Assembly: GCA_047495785.1 (NCBI GenBank) | Contig: JBLDXI010000028.1 | Coordinates: 1,178,001 to 1,242,000 of the forward strand | Source of the DNA: Lepidodermella squamata | Lineage: Eukaryota; Gastrotricha | Length of the DNA stretch: 64,000 bases | Direction: 5' to 3' | Part shown: piece after piece, positions 1-11,593 of the stretch | How positions within the stretch are numbered: the first letter of the stretch is position 1 | Layout of the letters: every line of letters begins with the position of its first letter | Translations under genes and position numbers: made by a program | Notes under the pieces: model-generated | Told to the model about the DNA's origin: nothing | The model's database searches: none | The model's input: the letters and a program-made list of their open reading frames with translations, nothing else

Positions 1-911
1 TGAAATCACAGGTGCATAGAGAAAAACCTCTACACCCACTTGACCGCGCGCGGTGGCTAGAGAGCCATTAATTGCGCGCCAAGGAGTTAATAATCTGTCC
101 GGTGCCGCTGATCAATGTCATCAGTTCAAGAGTCGAGGCCTTGAAGATAGGGCTGAAAGCGCAGGCCGATTTCCAGTGTGCAAACCGAAAGCAACATCAA
201 TAGGATTAAGACGGTCGCGAGTTAGGCGCTACACCACCGCTACCTTTCGCTACCATTCGCTCGCGTTCATTAACACCACTAATCAATATTCTCGAGCCGG
301 TCTTCAATAACCTATTACCGCCCGGCTTCCTGCCTTGAACTCGTGCACCCATTGCTTGATTTTCACCTGGAGATCAGTGTTTCCCTCGTGACCCGCAGAA
401 TGCACCATGACGGCTATGATTGCACCCGCAGCGCCAGAGTCGGAGCGGAAAAAAAAACAAAGAAAACGTAACCGCCAATCGTCGACTTCAAAGCCGGCTG
501 CTCAACTTCCGGTGCCCTACTCAGGAGCGTCCGCTTGTTTCCAACTGGGGTGACTGTAGGCAGTGGGGTCACTTTGACACTTGGAGGAATAGTAATTCCT
601 AATTTCTATTCCCTATTCCCTCAATTCCTATACTCTTTATTCCTATTCCTACAATCACTATTTTCTATTCCTGTAGGCTTTGACATGCCAAAAATCGAAT
701 ATGGTAAGGTAAAGACCTCGCGAAAGGAGTACCGTGTTGGATCGCCTGGAGGATGGGCAATATAATAATGACATATATGATTTCATATTCAATTAGTCGG
801 TTTCGGTTTAGCCGTCACCGAAGTTTCAATTAATATTAATATACCGTATTTTTCGAATAAGGGCCGCGGCGACTATTTTCCTGATTTTTGAAAAAGGCCT
901 AAAAACGCGGC
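1..911. other. No gene recognised; pyrimidine-rich tract
   Basis: I find no convincing exon here. Short open frames exist but have no recognisable motif. About 590-690 holds a degenerate pyrimidine-rich repeat built on the unit TTCCTATTCC. The segment ends abruptly where the LINE fragment begins at about 912. Confidence 0.5.
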
Positions 912-1769
912 GCTTTCGCGGATGATGGAACTTTAATAGGTATGAGTCATGAAGAAATTAAATTATTATTGGATGTTTTCAATAAGGCATGTACGGAGCT
1001 AGGCTTGAAAATCAGCATTAGTAAAACACAATACATGGTGATCGGTGAGGATAGAAACTACCAACTTGAATTAGACGGCAAGCTTTTGGAAAAAGTGACG
1101 TCTTTCAAATATTTAGTAAGCATCATCACTTCTGACGGGAAAATGGACGAGGAGATCAAGGCACGCATAGCGAAAGCTGGCGGCTGCTTTGGTGCCCTCA
1201 ATAAACTTATGTGTAATAGAAAACACGTGAGCTTAGCTACGAAATTGAAAGTCCTTAAATGCGTTGTTATTCCTACCGTCACCTATGCCTGCGAAACCTG
1301 GAACCTGACCACCCAACAAGAGCAAAGGTTAAATGTCACCTTTATGCGATGGCTTAGAACAATTATGGGTCTGTTTAGGACAGATTATATTCCTAATGTT
1401 GATATTAGACTGATCTGCGACGTAATGGAATTGAGTAAATTGATTGAAAAATTTCGTCTGAAATATTTTGGCCATATAATTCGACAGGACGAATATGACC
1501 CTGAAAGTCTCACGAGTATTATGTATTATTGGAAAGCAGTCGACCCGAGTTGGTACTTGCCTCGCGGCAGGCCGCCAACCCGATGGTCTGACTGCCTCCG
1601 AAGAAGCCTTCTAAAAATCGGAATTTTTTATATACATGAAAAACGTATCAGGGATCCTAATGAACCTAAAAAACGAGGGCGACCCCGTAAATCAACCTTA
1701 TTGATGCGACGCATCGAAATTCACAAAATTGCGGATTTAGAATTGGCGGAAGTAACAGCTAGAAGCTAG
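912..1769 (+). mobile_element. 5'-truncated LINE (non-LTR retrotransposon) RT C-terminal fragment
   Basis: The frame opens exactly at the reverse transcriptase catalytic motif AFADDGTL (912 onward). It continues through the RT thumb and a C-terminal region with the typical LINE signatures ACETWN and MRWLRTIMG, ending at a stop at 1767-1769. Residues are clearly homologous to the minus-strand LINE pieces at 4.1-8.9 kb, but this copy is diverged and on the opposite strand. Nothing upstream of the YADD-type motif is present, so this is a typical dead-on-arrival 5' truncation. The C-terminal type resembles RTE/BovB-like or Ingi-like elements; the clade is not settled. Confidence 0.85.
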
Positions 1770-1989
1770 AGACCGGGAAGAATGGCAACTACCGTAAATT
1801 GGGGCAAAATGGCCGCGGGAAAAAAATGACCCCCTGTTTTTTTCGCATTTTTACACGTTTCAGAGGGTCCTGATTCCGATTTTATAGGAAGCTCATTTTG
1901 CCCCAGGTTTGGGGCAAATTGGACAGGTGTTTTGGGGCTAATTGGCCACCCTTATCCTTATAATGGGTTTTTAATATTTGATGATTGTG

Positions 1990-2065
1990 AGGGTTGAATG
2001 GTCGAGTGGTTGTGATGCGTCATCAGAACTTGAGTGATCTGATGAGCGACGGTTCGAATCCTCAT
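1990..2065 (+). repeat. tRNA-like module inside the fold-back element (left)
   Basis: The segment has an A-box-like TGGTCGAGTGG (1999-2009) and a perfect B-box-like GGTTCGAATCC (2051-2061). The spacing suits a tRNA with a long variable arm (Leu/Ser type), and an 8-bp hairpin lies between the boxes. The acceptor and T stems do not pair properly, so this is not a functional tRNA. It is either a SINE-like tRNA relic or a pol III promoter-like module. A mirror copy lies at 2309-2375. Confidence 0.55.
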
Positions 2066-2304
2066 AAAGTAGCATTTTTTTGCTACGCATTTAATTTTTA
2101 ATTTTTTGGTTTCAATTGTCCATTTTACTAATAATTTTTAATTAGTTTCTCCGTTTTTTCTGATAGTTTTACTGCTGAGCAACTTTTAAACGCCTCCCGA
2201 ACAAAAGAAATGCCCGGGATACGTGGTGTTAGTAGAATAATTAAAATGGAAAATTAACAGAAAAAATTAAAAAATTAAATGCGTAGCAAAAAAAATGCTA
2301 CTTT

Positions 2305-2380
2305 ATGAGGATTCGAACCGTCGCTCATCAGATCACTCGCAAGCTCTGATGACGCATCACAACCACTCGACCATTCAACC
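2305..2380 (-). repeat. tRNA-like module inside the fold-back element (right, mirrored)
   Basis: This is the minus-strand counterpart of the left module, with B-box-like sequence at 2309-2319 and A-box-like sequence at 2363-2373. The two modules face each other across a centre of about 100 bp, so a transcript through both would form a long hairpin. Confidence 0.5.
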
Positions 2381-2836
2381 CTCACAATCATCAAATATTA
2401 AAAACCCATTATAAGGATAAGGGTGGCCAATTAGCCCCCATCATTGAGTTTTCCATGGGGTAATTTGGCCACAATCACCTAGCCATACCTGTGCATCGCC
2501 TGGGGTCGCGGTTTTTTTTGCTGTCATCTACGACGAAAATGGTCGAAGGAAAAAATTTCATCTGAACATCAAACCTCGTGATTGGCTCCAGGTAATTCAA
2601 TTTAGAGGAGTCGTTTTTACCTCCCCAAACTCACCTTTAAACAACAACATGCTGTGACCTCATTCCGGGACATACCTGGCTGGAAATTTACAGGCTTGTA
2701 AAAGGCTTGTTGATAATCGTCCCCGTAAATTTTTGTGAAGTTTTATCTTGTAGTTTTTGAGCTATCGATAAAAATGTGAAAACCTCAATTTTTGGCCAAT
2801 TAGCCCCAAAGGTTCATTTTGCCCCAAATGACGGTA

Positions 2837-3498
2837 CTATGTAACAGTATAGAAAATTATGAATTCATGGGAAAAAGCAGATTGTTCGCGACTGTTCCTG
2901 AAGCTGAACTCTCGTCGTCAGCCGTCCCCTAAACCCTCACGGGTAAGGCTTGTATATATATTACCATCACTTTTAGCCGAAGGTGGACGTAAAATAAAAC
3001 ATTTTCATTTGTTCATTTGTTCATTCATTTGTTCAACGCGGCGATTATTCGGGTGCGGTCTTTATTTCGCTAGGTTTTCATCTGATCTTTATAAATTTAA
3101 ATGCAATTTCAGACATGCTCATGTCAAAATAAAGATTCAACAAGCTAAGCTTATTTGACAAACAAATCTAAAATGAAAAACACAAATGTTGTCAATGGCA
3201 GAATTAATGAAAGGATTTGTGAAAGGTTGTCCACGTCGTTGTCCGTTTCTCTGTGAAGAAATCACGCGATTTCGAACGAGATGTTTACGACTTTGAAGCC
3301 GCTTAAACGCTGCGCTACTCAACACCACGGAAATTGTTAAGACGCAAAGGTTTAGGCACTAGCCCATGATTTTGGACGAGAATAACAAGTCACGTAAACA
3401 GCTTGATTCGCCATGTACATCATCACGTACAACAAATTTCATTTATCAAACTTTATTTTTAATTTAACTTTATTTTCAGCTGAATTCCTCACCCCATA
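2837..3498. other. Upstream region of the lectin gene
   Basis: No coding exon seen. A polypyrimidine tract followed by TTTTCAG at about 3473-3479 lies just before the ATG at 3499. This could be the end of a 5'-UTR intron or a trans-splice acceptor; neither can be decided from sequence. Confidence 0.4.
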
Positions 3499-6400
3499 AT
3501 GAAATTGTACAACGCTTTCGAATCGCTCTTACTTCTTGTCGCCGTATTTTTGGTGGGTGGCGTGGCCGGTGAAGATTTCATACGATGTTTCTCCCAATTC
3601 GACAGCAACTTCGTGGATTGTCGCACGCTCACCGCTGGTTGTGCTACAACGACAGAGTACCGGGTTGGGGCTTCTTATTTTTATAATAATCGATATCTAA
3701 AGAAATCGATCTTCCAGATTGGAGGCACCAAGTTTACGAGCTATCAATTGTGCATGCAAGGGGTGAGTTATTGGTGGAGAAAAACCTCAATATCTGAAGT
3801 TTGAAATTTCGCAATTCCAGACAGCAAGGCTGGCTTACAAGTACAAGGCTCTGACTCCCATTTGCCGGCCTGGCATTATTCCTCTACCTAGTGACGAAAT
3901 TGAGGTAATTTATGATTCGGAGGAACATCTTTATTTTTGAGGATTCATCCCCAAATGTCAAGCCTAATTATTTTTCACTTGAAAATCACATTTTGATAAA
4001 GTATAATAATATAATAATAGTTTTATTTTGCCTCTTCGAGACTGAGCGTCGTGTACCGTTTCCGGTTTTGAAGAGGGCGAAGGCAGGCGAAGAATGAACC
4101 TCACCCACCCCCACAGTCGAGGATTCTGCTTTTTGTATAGAATTCATAATTTTCAATCCTAATTCTTCGCATGCCATGTCAAAAATTTCTAGAAGGCGCT
4201 TAATTTCGTCATGGTTCATGCCTAGGAGAGTTCCATCATCGGCGAAAGCTAATAAATTTAGATAATCACCGTTGTTCATAGGGAAACCAAATTTTGTGTC
4301 GTATAATTTTTCGCAAATGTTGTTAAAAGTAGCAATGAAAAGCAGAGGGGACAGCGGGCAGCCTTGCCTTAGACCACTAGTTACATAGAAAAAATCGGAG
4401 ACCTCAGAATCCACTTTTACCGCAACTTTATTTACTTTATATAGACTCTTAATCGCGTCAATAAGGCTAGTTTCAACACCATTCAACACCCATTCAACCC
4501 CTTCAACACCCAAGGCTGTCCAAACCTTTTCCCTATCAACCAGATCATAGGCTTTTTCGAGGTCAATGAAGACAAGATGAAGTTCTTTGCGAAAGAAAAT
4601 AATTTTTTCAATTATTTGTCTAAGAACAAAAATACAATCACGGGTGCCTTTAAGAGGCTGAAATCCGAATTGTAATTTGGAGATTTTCGATCCAATCAAA
4701 GACTTTAGTTTTCTTTCGAGGATAACAGCATAAAGTTTACCTACAACAGAAAGCAGACTGATGCCTCGATAGTTTTGACACTTGGATTTTTCACCCTTAT
4801 TTTTATAAATCGGAGTAATAAGGGCGGTGGACCATTCCTCGGGGACCTTCTTTTCCCGCCAGGCTTGATTTAAAATTTCACCTAACCATTTGCTTCTGAC
4901 AAAGCTTTGATCATCTCAGGTCTAATTTCGTCAATACCCGGGGCCTTCCCATTTTTCATGTGATCAATAGCTCCCTCAATTTCGGCCTGGGTAATTTCGG
5001 TGAGATTAGTTAAATCGGGTGGTTCGGGTTCAGGATCGGGGTCATGAGGTTGGTTCTCTAGTCCCTCTAAGAGCTCCATGAAATAACTTTTCATCACTTC
5101 CAAGATTTCGTCAATACTGTCCGTTAGCGAGCCATCCGATTTTTCTAGTGGGTCTGGTTCACCTTTACTTCTTCCTTCGCCTCGGATTCGTTTGATTTCA
5201 TGCCAAAAATTTTTGATGTTATCGTAATCAAAGGGATTTTCCAGAAGTTTATCTAATTCGGCAAATTCGTTCTGGTCTTTCAAGAGTTTCACTCGCTCTA
5301 GAGCATGGTTTTTCTGGTTCCTATTTCGCGTGAATTCCTCTCTTGAAATACGGCCCTTGGTATAATTTTTACAATTTTCCTTGCCTTTTTGAATGATTTC
5401 ATTGGCTAATGGGGACCACCACGGGGGTTTTTCACTGACCGTGCCAACTTTCCTTTCACCGCAGGTTTCCCTAGCGGTGTCAAGAAGATTAGACTTGGTA
5501 GTAGACCAGTTTTCTTCAATAGATTTTGGCTCGTTCGACAAAATTTGAGTGTTAACAGTTGAATTTTCATTGAATTTTCCAGCGTATTCTTCTTTTCGCA
5601 ATAAATGGTGCTTGATCGACTTTTTAATAATTTCTTTCTTTCGATTGAAATTTGGGCAGTCGATGACGCCTCTGACCAGCCTATGATCTGATTCAAGAAT
5701 GGGTGTTTCTTCAATGTCGCAGAATGAAAATTTGTCTTTAAAGTTCTTATCAATCAAGATATAATCGAGAAATGATCTTTTTCGTCTGGCCCCGTTGCCC
5801 CTCTGCCATGTGTAACCGGTATTTGGAAAGTACCGTAACGTGTGGTGATTGTGGACACGGTAACTTTGGACACTTTCGGCTTTGCAGGTGTTTAGCTTTT
5901 CAGGCTTGAATGTTTAAATCATGGGGGTTTTCACATAAAATTCTCCGTCTCTTCAGCTTTCGTTTGACATAAAAATCAAGACGATTGGAGCTGAAATCGA
6001 ATTTCAGAAAAAGTTGCAAGCAGTTAGACTTTGGGTGCCGTTTTGGGACCCCCCTTCTATCTTTCTAAAAATCGAACAGTTTTCAATAAAAATTGGCATG
6101 AGCATTCACCTATATTTACTCTCCCTATAATCGAAGAAAAAATGACAATCCGTCGACGCGTTTTAGCAGGACATTTACCTGAAAAACAGGTGAAAATTGG
6201 GGTAATTTTGGACACTTTTGGACGGGTTAAGTATGCTGCTGCGCAGAAACGTAGTTTTATTGAACTTCTGAGAAACAGATGATGCGCCATCTGTTCATAA
6301 TTTTTTTCGATATCTGACCCAAGATTAAATGAAAAACCATGAATAACAGATAATTCACAATGAAATTGCAATGAAATTGCATATGCAAATGAGTGTCCAA

Positions 6401-9400
6401 AGCTACCCTCTAATTGTCCAAAGTTACCGGAACACATATTAATTAGCCAAAGGTCAGGTAAAATTCTAAAAATTTCTAGAATTTGCAGTAAATTCAAGAA
6501 TCACCGTCCCCACCTTTGGTAAAAAATTCAGAAATTTAGGAGCAAAGCCTGATTTTTAATGTTCGAAAAACACGTTTTGTCCAAAGTTACCACTCGTTAC
6601 GGTATGTATTAATAAAGCATAAATTGTTACTGTTCGCAAATTCTATCCACAAATCGCCTTTATCGTTGCCAATTTTGTCACCATAAGGTTTAAATAATAC
6701 TGTTTTTGAGCTCTCTGTGCTAAAAATACGTCCATTCAGATCGCCCATTATTATAGTAAAACCCTTTTTCGCACTTATCCTAGCGTACTCTTGTTGTAAG
6801 ACATGGAGAAAAGCGTCTAATGTTTTAGTACAAGTAGTAGCCGGTGCGTACACAGAAATAATATTGTAAACTTCGCGATTGACTTTAAGCCTCACAGAAA
6901 TAATACGTTCATTTAAGGGATTGACATCAATAATAGTGATGTTTTTAGAGCGACGAACATAAACAGCTGCCCCAGCCTGGGCTCTACCATCATTTACGCC
7001 ACTATAAAACAGAGTACCGTGCCTTAGATTTAATTTGCCTCGTCCTTTAAAGCAATGTTCTTGCACAGCGACTGCATCATATTTACAAAATTCGAAATCG
7101 GCTTCTTCTTCCTTTTCATTCAAGGTGGCAATGTTAAGGGTACAAATTTTAAATGGGACAAATGAATTTTCAGTAATTTTTGATTCGCGCAAAATTGTTG
7201 ATCCCTTACTTTTTCGTCGATTTTTTCGTCTTTTCCTCTTCGCCTTGCCTTCGCCCTTCCCAGTCTTCTCATCCGGAAAAAAATTATCAATGTTGTTCAA
7301 TTCATCAAATTTGTTATTGAGCAGAATCGGTTTCGGGAGTGGGTGATATCGTGACTAGTAATAGAACGGCATCCGGTGCTGCTGCGGGTGGCCGCCGTAG
7401 CCGTAGCCGTTGTTGTTGCGGTTGAAGTTGAAAGTGCCGTGTTGGTTGTTGCGGTAATCGTTGTTGCTGTTGAAGTTGTTGAAACCGCCGCGATTTCGAG
7501 GCGGCCCGCGGTATTGCTGTTGGTAAAACCCGTTGTTGTTGTTGTTATTCACACATTGCTTCCCGATGTGGCCGTAGCCTGGTATTCTATAGTGTTTAGT
7601 CTATTTTCTTGGGCTATCGATATGTTCCACGATTCGCAGGCGTAAATGATGGTAGGTATTATAACACATGTCAGTACCTTAAGTTTTGTAGCTATGGAAA
7701 CCTGACTTTTGTTGCACATGAATTTATTCATGGCGCCGAAAACACTGCCTGCCTTAGAAATTCTGTAGCTTAGTTCCTCATCGATTTTGCCGTCACTAGT
7801 AATAATACTCCCTAAATATTTAAATTTGGTCACTTTTTCAAGTTTCTTCCCGTTTAATTCCAATTCGTAATTTTGAGTGGCTGACTCGTCTCTAGATATA
7901 ATCATATATTGAGTTTTTGCCGCGTTAATTTTCAGACCCAATTCGGTGCAAGCCAAATCGAAAATGTGAAGTAGTCGTGAAATTTCGTCGTGGTTCATGC
8001 CTAAAAGTGTTCCGTCGTCAGCAAACGCTAGTAAATTTAGGAAATCAGTCTCGCTCATAGCGGTCTCGCTGTTTGCCGTTTCGCTAATAGGAAAGCCTAA
8101 TTTTTCAGCAGATATTTTTTCGCAAATTTTGTTGAAGGTCGCTATGAATAGCAAAGGAGACAACGGGCAACCCTGTCTTAGTCCCCTGGTAACATAGAAG
8201 AAATCTGAGAGCTCAGAATCGACTCTAACAGCAACTTTATTTACTTTATATAGACTTTGAATAGCTTCAATTAAGCTGGGTTCTACACCCATATTTTGGG
8301 GGGCGGCCCATACTTTTTCCCTGTCCACCAGATCATAGGCTTTTTCGAGATCGATGAAGACTAGGTGGAGTTCCTTCTTAAAGAATATAATTTTCTCAAT
8401 AATTTGTCGGAGAACGTAAATGCAGTCTCTGGTGCCCTTGAGGGGTTGAAAACCAAGTTGCAGTTTAGAAATTTTTGACCCAATTAATGCTCTCAATTTT
8501 CGTTCGAGAATAATGGCATAGAGTTTTCCTACAACACTTAAGAGGCTGATGCCTCTGTAATTTTGGCATTTTGATTTCTCACCTTTATTTTTATAAATTG
8601 GGGTAATTATAGCCGTTGACCATTCTTCTGGGACCCTCTTATCTATCCAAGCTCGATTCAAAATTTCCCTGAGCCATTCAATATTGGCCTCGCTCAGAGC
8701 TTTGATCATTTCGGGTCTTACTTCATCTATACCCGGGGCTTTACCGTTTTTCATGTGGTCGATGGCATTTTTAATTTCGGTGAGAGTAATTTCCGTTAAA
8801 TTTGGATTTTTATCTAATAGAATTTCATCGTCGGGGTTATTGGGTTCCTTTTCAAGTCCTTGTAAAAGATCAATGAAATACGTTTTCATTACTTCTCTGA
8901 TTACTTCATTACTACTGATAAAGTAAAAATCTATATTAAATTCAAAATTGAATTCTACTTTTTGGTTATTCTGATATGTTCATAGATAAAAAGGTTCAAC
9001 TCTGCGTCAGTATTTTTACGCCAGAATTTGGCTTTATGCCAGCAGGCAATTGACAGTTTTTCGGTGAGTGATAGTTCTCGGCTGCATAATAGGTTTTGTA
9101 TCTTATGTTGACGTCTTTGCAGAGTCAAAGCTTCACCCGATGCTCGACTGGCAGTGGAATCGTTACCTGCGTACCCTCGGTGGCCACCTGCCCTACCAAT
9201 ACCGTATGTAATTCTGAGAGATTTCCGTTCCGTTTTATCGCCGCTCTTTTACAGTCGTCCCAGTCTGGCTTCCAAAACTTGCAGTCATGCCTCAATGGGA
9301 TGAGTTGGTTATCGGAGATAACTGCTTTGGTGATATTTAATTTCTATGTTTTAAAGTGCAAGTTCCAAATGATTTCAAGCCGCATGTTCGCTGTTTCAAC

Positions 9401-11272
9401 CAGGACTCGCGTGATTTCGTAGCATGCCGGCTTGATTCGACGAAATGCTCCACGAATGAAACCACCACGTATTCTCTGCTCACTTATCGCTTCAAGGAGA
9501 ACTGCGAAGCGGGAGTAAGATTTTCTCTACTTTCCTCGAATAATCACAAATTATTACACTGTTCCAGCAAGCTGTTCAATGCGACAATTCTGGAAATATC
9601 ACTTGCTACAACAATTGCCCCAAGGGAACAAACATGGTGGGTGAACTCAATAATTGCTTGAAAATTAACAAATTGATGCACCTGATAGGTCAAATTGTTC
9701 AATAATGCTACGAAATTTGCGGAAAATTATGCCAGCTGCTTAGTTGATTTGAAGGTCTGTTTATATGTAATATGAATGATTCTGTGAATGAAAATTCGAA
9801 AATTCATTCGAAAATTCGAAAATTGATATAATTGAGTCGCCCATTCGTTGAATGGATGGGCCGAAGCCATGGGTTCCGAATGAGCGGAACTACTGTGTGC
9901 CCCGTGTGATTGTTTCTATAATTTCATGTTTCAGGGGCAATCTCGTTGTCAAAATGGGGGAACATTCAACGAGACGATTGGTTCATGTAGCTGCCCATCT
10001 ACCTATATTGGCAGTTCTTGCGAGAAAGGCATGTTTCATCTTTTTTTTATCCAGCTCGATTCAATCTCGACTCGACTGAGGATACACTCGTGGAAGGTGC
10101 CATCGCAGCTAATTGCTAAATAATTCGCATAAGATTGCATTTTTCGACTTTCAGCTCGAGATCAATATATGTCTATTGTCAATATATTACTCGGGCATTA
10201 CATCAATGAAAATTTCAACTGGCGAAATTCATAAAAATCTGTTATTTTCAAACTGAAGATGGCACCTTTCATCAGACCACTCACGCTAAATATTTTTCCC
10301 TTGCTGCCAACAAGCCTTTTTTGGTGATAATGAAGTAGAGAGACTGAATTGCTTTTTATTTTACAAAATTAAAAATAGTACCGAACTATTGTAATATATT
10401 ATATTTTAGCGCGTTACTATTTATCGCCGGTGAGATCCGTCTACCACATGTCTGCTGGAAGCTGCCAGAAACCCGGCAGCCGCGTCGCCGCAATTTTGAA
10501 CGAAGCAGATGTAGCGACTGCAAGGAGTCTCATCGGAGACAGAGCCTTTATCGGCATGACTTCCATTTGGCGATGGTCTGACGGAGTACTCGTGGATTTT
10601 CTTTCACCACTGTGGCAGCCGGAAAGGCCTGGAGGCCTGGGGCCCTGTAAAATTGCCGTGAATTAATGTTAAATGTCGCTCAAACTTAGCCGTTTAGGTA
10701 TGATGGTCACTGTGGATGGTCTTTGTGAAGAATGGTGCGCAAACGCAAAAGACTTAGTACTATGCCAGAACGAGACGACGGTAAATCCTTGAAAATCTTA
10801 GAAAACCTGTTTTATTTCGTATATTAATTCTGATTCCTTTTCTTCAGAATACCCTGTCATTTTACGTCAATAATGGCACTCATGATGCCCAGGCTGCATT
10901 CTGTGCTTCTAAAGGTCTTAGGCTGCCTATCATAAGGGAGCAGGCTGTGTTGGATGACGCGAAAAATCTCTTCAACAGCTACGCGGGAAATTTGACTAAA
11001 GCGGCGTATATTGGAGGCTCATGGTCTGGTTCAAGGCAAGTGATCACGTCGAACGGTCAGATTTTCGACACGCCACCAGCCTATTTTACGAGTTGGCATC
11101 CTTCCTACCTCTTTCCCGGTGATATACGTCACTGTAAGTTAACTTCTGAAAAATGGATAAACTAGTATGTATTGATTAACGTCATGCAGGTGTAATTATG
11201 GATGCTGACGGCAAAGCCATAGTTTACCTTTGCGATGTGGCGTGCGATGCCTTGTGCGAGAATTTGCCATAG
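3499..11272 (+). CDS. Secreted Cys-rich / EGF / two C-type lectin domain protein
   Basis: Twelve exons close in frame: 3499-3663, 3718-3762, 3821-3904, 9123-9203, 9255-9303, 9363-9514, 9568-9636, 9935-10028, 10410-10646, 10698-10780, 10848-11133 and 11190-11272 (475 aa). A signal peptide (residues 1-24) is followed by Cys-rich repeats to about 215 (pattern RCF..F..C.....C), one EGF-like module (216-246, CQNGGTF...CSCP...GSSC) and two CTLDs (about 247-353 and 354-475). CTLD1 carries WRWSDG, QPE in the place of the usual QPD/QPN, and a classical ending (CANAKDLVLCQ). CTLD2 is more diverged. Intron 8 uses a GC donor. The third intron is 5.2 kb because of LINE insertions, but the splice sites and phases remain intact, so the gene is probably functional. 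The likely role is extracellular glycan recognition in immunity or matrix; the ligand is unknown. Confidence 0.8.
3998..7591 (-). mobile_element. LINE copy A: ORF1 tail, endonuclease and RT, broken
   Basis: Read on the minus strand: the 3' half of a CCHC zinc knuckle (GHIGKQC) and an Asn/Gly-rich ORF1 tail ending at an amber codon (7355-7357). An ORF2 then follows in the same frame with an AP-endonuclease (about 6605-7230, motif MGDLNGR). After a MITE insertion comes the rest of the endonuclease, the linker and the RT (4150-5830, SPLLFIATFN and AFADDGTL). A small deletion with frameshift lies near 4885. The RT stops being homologous after GLKIM (about 4150) and passes directly into a 3'-UTR-like segment ending in a TAATAA-type microsatellite tail near 3998-4020. 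It is a dead copy lying in intron 3 of the lectin gene. Confidence 0.85.
5833..6602. mobile_element. 770-bp MITE inserted in the LINE endonuclease, TA duplication
   Basis: The termini are inverted repeats: CCGTAACGTGTGGT at the left and ACCACTCGTTACGG at the right, with further shared AACTTTGGACA inside. The element is flanked by TA at 5831-5832 and 6603-6604. Removing the element plus one TA rejoins the LINE endonuclease frame exactly in a TAC codon, which shows the target was TA. There is no transposase frame. The target and size fit a Tc1/mariner-type non-autonomous element. Confidence 0.9.
7592..8925 (-). mobile_element. LINE copy B: RT fragment
   Basis: An uninterrupted RT frame runs on the minus strand, from a point in the pre-RT linker (about 8925) through GKAPGIDE, LEKAYDLVDREKVW, RQGCPLSPLLF and AFADDGTL to ACESWN. 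It loses homology right after RLNT at about 7592, where copy A begins. It is the best preserved RT in the window and close in sequence to copy A, but it lacks the endonuclease and the extreme C-terminus. It lies in intron 3 of the lectin gene, next to copy A in the same orientation. Confidence 0.85.
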
Positions 11273-11593
11273 GTGACAATGGCACTTTTCATTTCGTGAC
11301 TGTTAATTCTAGTATAGCAGATTAATACTAGTATAAAACATGCGACAACCCAACTCGTGTAGCATAATGATTACGCAATTAATATCCTTCCTAACTGCCT
11401 TAAAATAAATACATAAAATAATTTGATCTAAGAAGCTAGATAAGTCTAAACGATAAACGTTGATGAACAAATTGTGAAATAAACAGAGATCCGTTTTCAT
11501 ATGATTTATTTTTCAATTAATTATTTATTTCCAAACTGCAAGCACTTCACACAACTCAAGACTTTGTTATTACAGTTTTGCACCCATCAACAA

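Larger units (their letters stand above)
1790..2836. mobile_element. Fold-back non-autonomous DNA transposon, copy 1
   Basis: About 1,047 bp bounded by imperfect terminal inverted repeats, TACCGTAAATTGGGGCAAAA at the left and the inverted form TTTTGCCCCAAATGACGGTA at the right. TA at both outer edges is consistent with a TA target duplication. There is no transposase frame. The left two-thirds contains a long internal imperfect palindrome (about 1934-2135 against 2240-2438). A second copy lies inverted at 22105-23146 with matching ends and interior. It is MITE-like; the family is not recognised. Confidence 0.85.

Noticed and set aside
1990-2065. Functional tRNA gene (Leu/Ser type)
   Set aside because: A and B boxes are good, but the acceptor and T stems do not pair; kept only as a tRNA-like module of the repeat.
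7376-7645. Plus-strand frame rich in Val/Ala
   Set aside because: It is the antisense shadow of the Asn/Gly-rich LINE ORF1 tail.
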